Below, piece after piece: positions 1 to 5,683 of a stretch of DNA of 10,106 nucleotides. The DNA comes from Synechococcus sp. UW140 (GTDB lineage: Bacteria > Cyanobacteriota > Cyanobacteriia > PCC-6307 > Cyanobiaceae). Positions within the stretch are counted from its first letter, which is position 1; each line of letters starts with the position of its first letter. Location: contig CAMDWF010000062.1 of the NCBI GenBank assembly GCA_945878795.1, positions 1-10,106 of the forward strand, read 5' to 3'. The notes under the pieces are model-generated. The model was not told the origin of the DNA and searched no databases. It saw nothing but the letters and a program-made list of their open reading frames with translations. The translations under genes were made by a program, and so were the position numbers.

Positions 1-269
1 CGGAAGCGCTTCAGGGAAGGCCCCATGTCGGCAATGGCCTGGCTGATGATCAAGGTGGAAGGGTCAAGTCCGAGGTTGTGCTCGGCATTGGCTACCGCAG
101 AACGCAGAACCTTGGTGATTGGTCCTGTGGAGCGATAAGGCATGAACTCGAGCATGATCAGGGCATCGCGATAGGTACGACCTCTGATCTGGTCGAGCAC
201 GCGCCGAACCTTGGAGACGGAACCGCGAATGTAGCGGCCGTGGGCTTGGGCAGTTGTGGTGTTGGCCAT
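1..269 (-). CDS. rplV: 50S ribosomal protein L22, 5' part (truncated by window edge)
   Basis: L22 binds 23S rRNA and lines the peptide exit tunnel with an extended beta-hairpin. The ATG is at 269, and 89 full codons are visible before the window ends, out of about 110-125 in the family. The peptide begins MANTTTAQAHGRYIRGS and continues with 'SKVRRVLDQIRGRTYRDAL', the conserved L22 N-terminal helix region, then 'AVANAEHN', a family hallmark. The C-terminal part with the tunnel hairpin lies outside the window. It follows rpsS after only 4 bp, and a GGAGG inside the last codons of rpsS is a likely Shine-Dalgarno. It should be cotranscribed with the rest of the cluster, with rpsC expected next. 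Confidence 0.95.
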   Translation of the reverse strand, partial: MANTTTAQAHGRYIRGSVSKVRRVLDQIRGRTYRDALIMLEFMPYRSTGPITKVLRSAVANAEHNLGLDPSTLIISQAIADMGPSLKRF

Positions 270-273
270 TGGA

Positions 274-549
274 TCAACGTCCTCCCTTCTTGTCCTTGGT
301 GTGACCGCGGAAGGTGCGGGTCGGGGCGAATTCGCCCAGTTTGTGGCCCACCATCTGTTCGGTCACGTAGACCGGAACGTGAGATTTGCCGTTGTGTACG
401 GCAATTGTATGGCCGATCATCATCGGCAAGATGGTGGAGGCCCGTGACCAGGTTTTGATCACGGATTTGTCGTCGTCGGTGTTCTGCTTTTCGACCTTGC
501 GAAGCAGGCTGTCGGCGACAAATGGTCCTTTTTTTAGTGAGCGTCCCAT
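274..549 (-). CDS. rpsS: 30S ribosomal protein S19
   Basis: S19 sits in the head of the 30S subunit, pairs with S13 and contacts tRNA and 16S rRNA. At 91 aa it is full length for the family. It starts MGRSLKKGPFV, typical of cyanobacterial and plastid S19. The conserved core 'WSRASTILPMMIGHTIAVHNG' (split here as WSRASTILPMM and IGHTIAVHNG) is followed by 'GHKLGEFAPTRTFRGH', matching the S19 signature near the C-terminus. ATG at 549, TGA at 274-276. It lies 35 bp downstream of rplB and 4 bp upstream of rplV. No strong Shine-Dalgarno is visible before its ATG, which is common in cyanobacteria. Confidence 0.97.
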   Translation of the reverse strand: MGRSLKKGPFVADSLLRKVEKQNTDDDKSVIKTWSRASTILPMMIGHTIAVHNGKSHVPVYVTEQMVGHKLGEFAPTRTFRGHTKDKKGGR

Positions 550-584
550 GGTGGATCAGGCGTACAACGAAACGGAGTAATTCA

Positions 585-1448
585 TCAAGAGTCCCGTCCA
601 CCACGGCTCCGCTTGGAGGTGCGGCGACGTTTGCGGAGTACAAAGCGGTTGCTGGGTTTGTTCCGCTTGCGGGTCTTGAGACCAAGGGCCGGTTTCCCCC
701 AAGGGGTCACAGGTCCAGAACGTCCGATGGGAGCACGACCTTCGCCACCGCCATGGGGGTGATCGCAAGGGTTCATGACACTCCCTCGTACCTCAGGGCG
801 ACGGCCGAGCCAGCGCTTCCGACCAGCCTTGCCGAGGCTGGTGTTGCGTTGTTCGGCGTTACCGACCTCGCCAAGGGTGGCGTAGCACTCCCGACGCAGG
901 AGCCGGACTTCCGTGGAAGGCAGCTTGAGGGCGACGTATTCCCCTTCCTTGGCCACGACCTGAGCACTGGCCCCTGCCGTGCGCACCATCTGGCCACCAC
1001 GACCTGCGTACAACTCAACGTTGTGGACGCTGGAGCCCAGCGGAATGGCGGAGAGTGGAAGGGCGTTGCCGACCTCAATCGGGCTTTCGGGACCGGAGAT
1101 GACGGTCTGGCCGACAGCGATGCGGGCGGGCGCCAAGATATAACGCTTTTCGCCATCGCTGTAATAGAGCAGCGCCAGGCGAGCGTTGCGATGGGGGTCG
1201 TAATGAATGGCGGCGACACGGGCCTGAACGCCGTGCTTGTCGCGTCGAAAATCCACCAGGCGGTAAAGGCGCTTGTGACCGCCACCACGATGGCGGCAAG
1301 TGATTACACCGCGATTGTTGCGACCCTTGCGGCGATGCTTGGCGACAACAAGGCCACGCTCGCGACCACGACCGGTGATCTCGCTGAAGTCGGTGACCAC
1401 CAGGGTGCGGGTGCCTGGACTGGTGGGTCTGTAGTTACGGATTGCCAT
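585..1448 (-). CDS. rplB: 50S ribosomal protein L2
   Basis: L2 is a primary 23S rRNA-binding protein needed for subunit association and for the peptidyl-transferase centre. The protein is 287 aa, normal for cyanobacteria. The N-terminal OB-like region contains 'RNNRGVITCRHRGGGHKR' (44-60). The family signature 'PEVRGSVMNPCD' is at 218-229, followed by 'HPHGGGEG' (230-237), which includes the conserved histidine near the catalytic centre. The C-terminus is very basic ('RKRRRTSKRSRGGRDS'), as expected for an RNA-binding tail. ATG at 1448, preceded by GAGGG about 11 nt upstream; the gap after rplW is 14 bp. Long antisense open frames over this gene result from its GC-rich codon use. Confidence 0.98.
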   Translation of the reverse strand: MAIRNYRPTSPGTRTLVVTDFSEITGRGRERGLVVAKHRRKGRNNRGVITCRHRGGGHKRLYRLVDFRRDKHGVQARVAAIHYDPHRNARLALLYYSDGEKRYILAPARIAVGQTVISGPESPIEVGNALPLSAIPLGSSVHNVELYAGRGGQMVRTAGASAQVVAKEGEYVALKLPSTEVRLLRRECYATLGEVGNAEQRNTSLGKAGRKRWLGRRPEVRGSVMNPCDHPHGGGEGRAPIGRSGPVTPWGKPALGLKTRKRNKPSNRFVLRKRRRTSKRSRGGRDS

Positions 1449-1462
1449 GACGATTCAGACCC

Positions 1463-1765
1463 TCAGGACTCAGGGAACAACTGGATGGAGCTGCCTTCGG
1501 CCAGACGCACCACAGCCTTCTTGACTTGGGCACGCTTGCCGGCGAAGCGACCAACACGCCGGGAACGACGGGGAGGATTCATGGTGCTTACCCCAATGAC
1601 CTTGACGTCAAAGAGAGTTTCGACCGCAGCTTTGATGTCGGGCTTGGCCGCCCGAGGATCCACCTCAAAGGTGTATTGGTTCAGATCGAGGGCTCGGGTG
1701 GCCTTCTCAGTGATCAGAGGGCGACGGATCACATCCGCCAACCGACCGGTGAAACGTTCAGCCAT
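1463..1765 (-). CDS. rplW: 50S ribosomal protein L23
   Basis: L23 lies at the exit of the ribosomal tunnel and docks trigger factor and SRP. The protein is 100 aa, standard for bacteria. It shows 'DVIRRPLITEKATRAL' near the N-terminus, the usual L23 opening, then 'YTFEVDPRAAKPDIKAAVE' and a basic segment 'PPRRSRRVGRFAGKRAQVKK' leading into the last strand. Its ATG (1765) lies inside the end of rplD, overlapping by 8 bp and suggesting translational coupling. It also has the best Shine-Dalgarno of the window: AGGAGG at 1775-1780 (minus strand), 9 nt before the ATG. Confidence 0.97.
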   Translation of the reverse strand: MAERFTGRLADVIRRPLITEKATRALDLNQYTFEVDPRAAKPDIKAAVETLFDVKVIGVSTMNPPRRSRRVGRFAGKRAQVKKAVVRLAEGSSIQLFPES

Positions 1766-2393
1766 CTCCGTAAACCTCCTGGATCTTGGCGAGTGCTTCT
1801 TCGTTCAACACCAGCTTGGAGGCGTTGAGCAGGTCGAAGACATTGAGCTGGTCGGCTGCGATCAACTTGACCTTCTTAAGGTTGCGTACCGAAAGGCGCA
1901 CTTCCTCTGAAGCCCCATCAATCACCAACAGAACCTTGGTGTCAGCGGCGATGCCAAATCGTTGCAGGGCTGCTGTGATTTCGCGGGTTTTGGGGGAATC
2001 CAGCCCCTGGCCAAAGCCCTTGACCACGGTGATGTCCGCAACGCGGCTCATCAGGGCGGTACGCAGGGCCAGGCGGCGCTCCTTGCGATTCATCGCTAGG
2101 GCGTAGGAGCGGGGTTTGGGACCAAAAACAATGCCACCACCGGGACGAAGTGGGGTGCGGATGGACCCTTGTCGGGCCCGGCCAGTGCCCTTCTGCTTAT
2201 AGGGTTTGCGGCCACCACCAGCCACCTCAGCGCGGGTGAGGGTACTGGCGGTGCCTTGGCGGGCATTGGCGAGTTGGCGCACGACGGCGCGATGCAGGAG
2301 GCTAGCGGCGGAAGTCTCCCGAGCGACCTGGAGGTCGAGGGAGGCCTGGCCACTTTCGTTGCCCTGCCAATCACGTACTAAACAATTAGCCAT
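1758..2393 (-). CDS. rplD: 50S ribosomal protein L4
   Basis: L4 is an early-assembly 23S rRNA-binding protein whose long loop reaches the exit tunnel. In E. coli it also represses its own S10 operon at the leader; whether that holds in cyanobacteria is not shown here. The protein is 211 aa. It starts MANCLVRDWQGNESG, the usual cyanobacterial L4 N-terminus. The extended loop is recognisable from 'GGGRKPYKQKGTGRARQGS' and continues 'PGGGIVFGPKPRSY'. ATG at 2393 follows rplC after 11 bp, with a GAGGA Shine-Dalgarno (2402-2406, minus strand) that overlaps the rplC stop codon. Its 3' end overlaps rplW by 8 bp. Confidence 0.97.
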   Translation of the reverse strand: MANCLVRDWQGNESGQASLDLQVARETSAASLLHRAVVRQLANARQGTASTLTRAEVAGGGRKPYKQKGTGRARQGSIRTPLRPGGGIVFGPKPRSYALAMNRKERRLALRTALMSRVADITVVKGFGQGLDSPKTREITAALQRFGIAADTKVLLVIDGASEEVRLSVRNLKKVKLIAADQLNVFDLLNASKLVLNEEALAKIQEVYGDG

Positions 2394-2404
2394 GGTGATT
2401 TTCC

Positions 2405-3052
2405 TCAGGACGCCGCGTTGAAGCCCACCCGCTTGGCCGGGCGGATGTTGAGCAGGGCGCCCGGCTTGCCGGGAACGGAGCCCTTGACCACGAGCAGATT
2501 GTGCTCGGTATCAACCTTGAGGATGGTCAGTCCGCGGGTGGTGATCTGTTTGCCGCCGTAGCGACCGGCCATCCGTTTGCCGGGATAAACGCGACCGGGG
2601 GTGGTGCCGGCGCCGGTGGACCCCGGTTCGCGGTGATTCTTGGAACCGTGGCTCATGGGACCACGGCTGAAGCCATGGCGCTTTTGATAGCCGGAAAAGC
2701 CACGACCAATGGTGTCACCACTGACATCAATCTTCTGGCCGGGCTCGAAGGCGGATACGGTGATCGCCCCACCCAACTCAAGACCGTCAACGCTGGCCAC
2801 TCGGTACTCCCGCAAATGGCGCAGCGGGTCGTTACCAGAGAGGGCCAAGTGACCCTTGGCAGGCTTGTTGACAAGCTTGTCGCGGATTTCGCCAAAACCA
2901 ACCTGAACGGCGGAGTATCCGTCGGTGGAGTCGTTCTTGATCTGGGTGATGCGGCAGGGACCCGCCTCGATCACGGTGACCGGGATGGATCTGCCTTCGT
3001 CGTCGAAGAACTGGGACATACCCAGCTTCTTCCCGAGAATGCCGATGGACAT
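2405..3052 (-). CDS. rplC: 50S ribosomal protein L3
   Basis: L3 initiates 50S assembly near the 3' end of 23S rRNA and reaches toward the peptidyl-transferase centre. The protein is 215 aa. It begins MSIGILGKKLGMSQFF, the classic L3 start. The family signature spans residues 102-125 ('FEPGQKIDVSG' through 'GRGFSGYQKR'), followed by 'HGFSRGPMSHGSKNHREPGS' and the central-extension motif 'TPGRVYPGKRMAGRYG'. The ATG at 3052 is the only sensible start, since an in-frame stop (TAA, 3065-3067) lies just upstream. No purine-rich Shine-Dalgarno is visible. It is the first gene of the cluster here; rpsJ is absent upstream, as is usual in cyanobacteria, where it lies with the str genes. Confidence 0.97.
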   Translation of the reverse strand: MSIGILGKKLGMSQFFDDEGRSIPVTVIEAGPCRITQIKNDSTDGYSAVQVGFGEIRDKLVNKPAKGHLALSGNDPLRHLREYRVASVDGLELGGAITVSAFEPGQKIDVSGDTIGRGFSGYQKRHGFSRGPMSHGSKNHREPGSTGAGTTPGRVYPGKRMAGRYGGKQITTRGLTILKVDTEHNLLVVKGSVPGKPGALLNIRPAKRVGFNAAS

Positions 3053-3089
3053 TGGGACAGGGAATTAAGCCAGCTGGAAAAGCCATAGA

Positions 3090-3107
3090 CAACTCGTTAT
3101 CGAGTTG
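3090..3107 (-). repeat. Perfect inverted repeat upstream of rplC (7-bp arms, TTAT loop)
   Basis: The arms CAACTCG and CGAGTTG are exact reverse complements separated by four bases, TTAT on the plus strand. The element lies about 38-55 nt before the rplC ATG. In a transcript it would form a small hairpin in the leader; as DNA it could be a dyad-symmetric operator. Both readings are inference. Confidence 0.5.
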
Positions 3108-3236
3108 ACCCCAGGACAACCGAAATTGCCCAAGGATGGCAGGAATCTGAATTCGTGAATCGCGAACTGTCCTGGATGGAATCCGGGACTGGGGGCTAGC
3201 GAGCGAAGTCAGTGGGCTGGGACTTGCGCTAAGAGG

Positions 3237-3253
3237 CCTGGGAATTTCCCAGG
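3237..3253. repeat. Perfect palindrome, 8-bp arms with one central base
   Basis: CCTGGGAA and TTCCCAGG flank a single T. A hairpin formed from it would lose one or two inner pairs to the loop. It lies about 180 bp downstream of the dnaB stop and about 185 bp upstream of rplC. No T-rich tract follows on either strand, so it does not look like a classical Rho-independent terminator. An operator or a leader structure are alternatives. Confidence 0.5.
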
Positions 3254-3395
3254 TGATCTCATTGCAGTTTCCCGACGGTTAGGTGTCGAAACACTCTGCC
3301 CGTACTGGCCTGGAGGACCGTCACCACGGACGACCCTTGTGTCGCGACTGGAGGCCCGGCTAGCGGACGGGCACAGAACATCGGCACAGGAAGAA

Positions 3396-3404
3396 AAGAT
3401 AGCA
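3396..3404 (-). promoter_or_regulatory. Candidate extended -10 promoter for the rplC cluster
   Basis: Read on the minus strand the sequence is TGCTATCTT: a TG-N extended -10 motif followed by TATCTT (4 of 6 matches to TATAAT). No good -35 box is seen at the usual spacing, which is tolerable for extended -10 promoters. Initiation would fall near 3388-3390, giving a leader of roughly 335 nt before rplC. The only support is the motif and its position between dnaB and rplC; a similar motif, TGCTATCAT, lies upstream of desC. Confidence 0.35.
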
Positions 3405-3433
3405 TACGACATGCCCCCAACCCTTTGCCTGCT

Positions 3434-4852
3434 TCAGGCAGCCAGGTTGCGAAAGCGCGTGAACTGGGGTTCAAATAGCAATTTGACCGTGCCGACCGGG
3501 CCATTGCGGTGCTTGGTTACGATCACTTCGGTGATGCCGCGGTCGGCAGTGTCTGGGTTGTAGTACTCATCGCGGTAGATCATCAGCACCAGATCGGCAT
3601 CTTGTTCAATCGAGCCCGATTCACGCAGATCACTGAGCATGGGCCGTTTGTTGGTGCGGGCCTCGACGCCACGGCTGAGCTGGGAAAGGGCCATCACGGG
3701 TACATTGAGTTCCCGGGCCATGCCCTTGAGGCCCCGGGTGATGCGTGAGATCTCCTGTACCCGGTTATCGGGGGTCGAACCCTCCATCAGCTGCAGGTAG
3801 TCGATCATCACCAATCCCAATTCCTTGCCGGTTTCAGCCATCAGGCGCCGACAAAGGGAACGCATCTCCAGGACACCGGCGTTGGGTTTGTCATCGAGGA
3901 ACAAGGGCAGTTCACTGAGTTTGCTGATGGCGTCGCCCAGCAAGGGCCATTCCTCGGGTTGGAGCCGGCCCGTGCGGAGTCGGCCGCTTTCGATGCCCAC
4001 CTCCATCGACAACAGGCGATAGGTGAGTTGCTCTTTACTCATTTCCAGACTGAATACAGCGACCGGCAGCTTGTGCAACTGGGCCACGTTTTTGGCGATA
4101 TTGAGCACGATCGAGGTTTTCCCCATGGCGGGCCGACCCGCCACGATGATCAAATCGCTGCGCTGCAGGCCCTGGGTGATGGCATCGAGGTCGTAGAAGT
4201 TCACCGGGATGCCGGCGACGGCGGTGCCGAGGGAGCGACTCTCAATCTCGTTGAAGGTGCTTGTGAGGATCTCGGCGGTGGGAATCAAGCCCACACTGGG
4301 TTTTTCCTGGCTGATGGCAAAGATCTTCTGCTCGGCTTCATCGAGCACCTGCTCCATGGGTTTGCTCTGGTCGAAGCCGAGACGGATGACCTCGTTGCCT
4401 GATCGAATCAGCTGGCGCCTGAGGTATTTATCCATCACCAAGCGCGCCACCTGGTCTATCGAGGCGGTGCTGAGGGTGCGTTCCACCAGTTCCACCAAGC
4501 GGGCGCTGCCTCCCACCTTTTCGAGGTGGCCGGTGTCGGCGAGCCAAGCCGCCATGGCGGTGAGATCCGTGGGCTTGCCTTGGCTATGAAGCATCAAAGC
4601 AGTGCGGTAGATCTCCCGGTGGGCGCCCAGGTAAAAAGCCTCAGGCTGGAGAACGTCTGCCACCCGGCCAATGGCATCCGGGTCCAGCAAGATACCCCCA
4701 AGGACCGCCTCTTCGGCCTCCAGATTTTGGGGGGGAAGGCCATCGGGAGTGGCTTCAAAGCCGCCACCCTCGCCCCGAAATTCCCCGCCCCGCTTCGATC
4801 GGGGGGCGGGAACCTCGGGGGCGCCAGAGTCGCTCAAGGGAACGGTAACCAT
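3434..4852 (-). CDS. dnaB: Replicative DNA helicase DnaB (intein-free)
   Basis: DnaB is the hexameric ATP-dependent 5'-3' helicase that unwinds DNA at the replication fork and binds primase. I chose the ATG at 4852 (472 aa, MVTVPLSD...); a TTG two codons upstream (4858) would give 474 aa. After a variable N-terminal 40 residues comes the N-terminal domain, opening 'LPPQNLEAEEAVLGGILLDP'. The RecA-like domain has Walker A 'GRPAMGKTS' (about 239-247), 'FSLEMSKEQL', and Walker B in 'LGLVMIDYLQLM' (345-356). 'LSQLSRGVEAR' and 'SGSIEQDADLVLMIYRDEYY' complete the core. The site used by the Synechocystis DnaB intein, just before SIEQDADL, is uninterrupted. A strong hairpin separates it from rplI upstream, so it probably has its own promoter; I could not identify one with confidence. 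Confidence 0.97.
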   Translation of the reverse strand: MVTVPLSDSGAPEVPAPRSKRGGEFRGEGGGFEATPDGLPPQNLEAEEAVLGGILLDPDAIGRVADVLQPEAFYLGAHREIYRTALMLHSQGKPTDLTAMAAWLADTGHLEKVGGSARLVELVERTLSTASIDQVARLVMDKYLRRQLIRSGNEVIRLGFDQSKPMEQVLDEAEQKIFAISQEKPSVGLIPTAEILTSTFNEIESRSLGTAVAGIPVNFYDLDAITQGLQRSDLIIVAGRPAMGKTSIVLNIAKNVAQLHKLPVAVFSLEMSKEQLTYRLLSMEVGIESGRLRTGRLQPEEWPLLGDAISKLSELPLFLDDKPNAGVLEMRSLCRRLMAETGKELGLVMIDYLQLMEGSTPDNRVQEISRITRGLKGMARELNVPVMALSQLSRGVEARTNKRPMLSDLRESGSIEQDADLVLMIYRDEYYNPDTADRGITEVIVTKHRNGPVGTVKLLFEPQFTRFRNLAA

Positions 4853-5184
4853 GGCCAATCTCGCGGACGACGACGGAGGGTGGAGCTGAAGAGTGGGAGC
4901 CTCGCGTACGGATCAGCGGACTCTCCGGCGTGGACGCTACAGGTAGGGTTTTGATTTGGTTGATGGTTGTGAGAAGGCCCCAAAGCCATCCCCCGGGAAG
5001 CCATGACCTAGGACGAACCGAGGATTAAAGATGAAGTAAGCCCTGAACGAAGACTGCATCGTTCAGGGCTTGAATGGGCCATCCATGGTCGACGACATCC
5101 GACGGATAATGTGGGGATCATCGAAGTGAATGCCCATAAAATTTCTTGCGCTCTTATTTGACTTAGGTCCTGGGGCCTAGAAAA
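4853..5184. other. Intergenic region between rplI and dnaB
   Basis: This 332-bp stretch between two minus-strand genes holds one clear element, the hairpin at 5038-5071. A weak dnaB promoter candidate follows it on the minus strand: -10-like TTTAAT at 5024-5029, with a poor -35-like TTCGTT about 16 bp upstream; I do not rely on it. The part next to rplI (about 5135-5184) is clearly more AT-rich than the genes and contains an imperfect inverted repeat (about 5163-5180). A 24-codon open frame on the minus strand (5063-5137) is discussed as a finding. I see no tRNA or recognisable ncRNA. Confidence 0.6.
5038..5071 (-). terminator. Strong hairpin downstream of rplI, probable transcription terminator
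   Basis: Thirteen-base arms (AAGCCCTGAACGA / TCGTTCAGGGCTT) pair perfectly around an 8-nt loop. On the minus strand the hairpin is followed by ACTTCATCTTTAATCC, which is moderately T-rich but not a clean T-tract. It lies about 114 nt after the rplI stop, in the right place to end a desC-rplI transcript before dnaB. On the plus strand the following bases (GAATGGGCC) do not suit termination. The structure is seen directly; the terminator role is inferred from position and tail. Confidence 0.6.
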
Positions 5185-5643
5185 TTAGAAGCTGACCACT
5201 TCAAGATTTAGCTCTGCGGTGACTTCAGGATGCAACTTGACGACAACTTTATAAGTGCCTGTGCGGTGAATGTCGGGGACAGAGATGTCACGACGCTCGA
5301 CGGCCTTCTCGGTGGCGGCTTCGATGGCATCAGCCACATCGCCATTGGTCACAGTGCCAAATAGCACGTCATCGCCACCGGTCTGCTTCTTGACAACGAA
5401 ACGTCCAATGGTGGTCAGGGCAGTCTTCAGTGCTTCCGCTTCAGCCTTAAGGGCGGCTTGGCGCTCGGCCTCCTTGGCCCGACGGTGTTCGACTTGGCGC
5501 AGGACGGCCGCCGTTACGGGCACAGCCTTGCCGGTGGGCACCAGGAAATTACGGGCGTAACCGGGGGCCACTTCAACGAGATCCCCGTTCCTGCCAAGGC
5601 TAAGTACGTCTTCACTGAGAACAACCTGTACGCGCTTGGCCAT
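5185..5643 (-). CDS. rplI: 50S ribosomal protein L9
   Basis: L9 binds 23S rRNA near the L1 stalk through its N-terminal domain and helps maintain reading-frame fidelity. With the start at 5643 (MAKRVQVVLSEDV) it is 152 aa, typical for the family. The open frame extends 34 codons further up, but that part overlaps the 3' end of desC and lacks L9 similarity. The L9 signature 'GRNGDLVEVAPGYARNFL' is intact. A charged helical linker follows ('RRAKEAERQAALKAEAEALK'), then the C-terminal domain ending 'AELNLEVVSF'. It lies 40 bp downstream of desC on the same strand, so readthrough from desC is plausible, and it is followed by a strong hairpin. No clear Shine-Dalgarno. Confidence 0.96.
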   Translation of the reverse strand: MAKRVQVVLSEDVLSLGRNGDLVEVAPGYARNFLVPTGKAVPVTAAVLRQVEHRRAKEAERQAALKAEAEALKTALTTIGRFVVKKQTGGDDVLFGTVTNGDVADAIEAATEKAVERRDISVPDIHRTGTYKVVVKLHPEVTAELNLEVVSF

Positions 5644-5683
5644 GACGACGAAACCGGAAACCTGAATTGGACGATCGTAAACC

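Larger units (their letters stand above)
3053..3433 (-). promoter_or_regulatory. Gene-free region upstream of rplC: possible long S10-cluster leader
   Basis: This 381-bp stretch separates the end of dnaB from the start of rplC, both on the minus strand. I see no convincing coding sequence in it. The short open frames that cross it have no family features, and one would begin upstream of the putative promoter. It contains a candidate extended -10 box near its upstream end (3396-3404), an 8-bp-arm palindrome (3237-3253) and a 7-bp-stem hairpin close to rplC (3090-3107). A small 6-bp inverted repeat (3426-3440) spans the dnaB stop codon. Taken together it may be a structured mRNA leader of over 300 nt. 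That is inference: no known r-protein leader motif was recognised. Confidence 0.35.

Noticed and set aside
522..1910. 462-codon open frame on the plus strand opposite rplB, rplW and rplD
   Set aside because: It runs antisense across three certain ribosomal protein genes, shows no domain features, and is the expected by-product of GC-rich codon use on the other strand.
3209..3412. 67-codon minus-strand frame between dnaB and rplC
   Set aside because: Its start lies upstream of the candidate promoter, and its composition (many Ser/Arg, no motif) looks random.
4853..4858. TTG start for dnaB two codons upstream
   Set aside because: An ATG at 4852 is available and the added two residues carry no conservation; the choice is marginal.
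5158..5190. Plus-strand promoter-like TTGACT upstream of an AT-rich stretch, which would drive antisense RNA into rplI
   Set aside because: No acceptable -10 box lies at 16-18 bp spacing; the resemblance is limited to one hexamer in AT-rich DNA.
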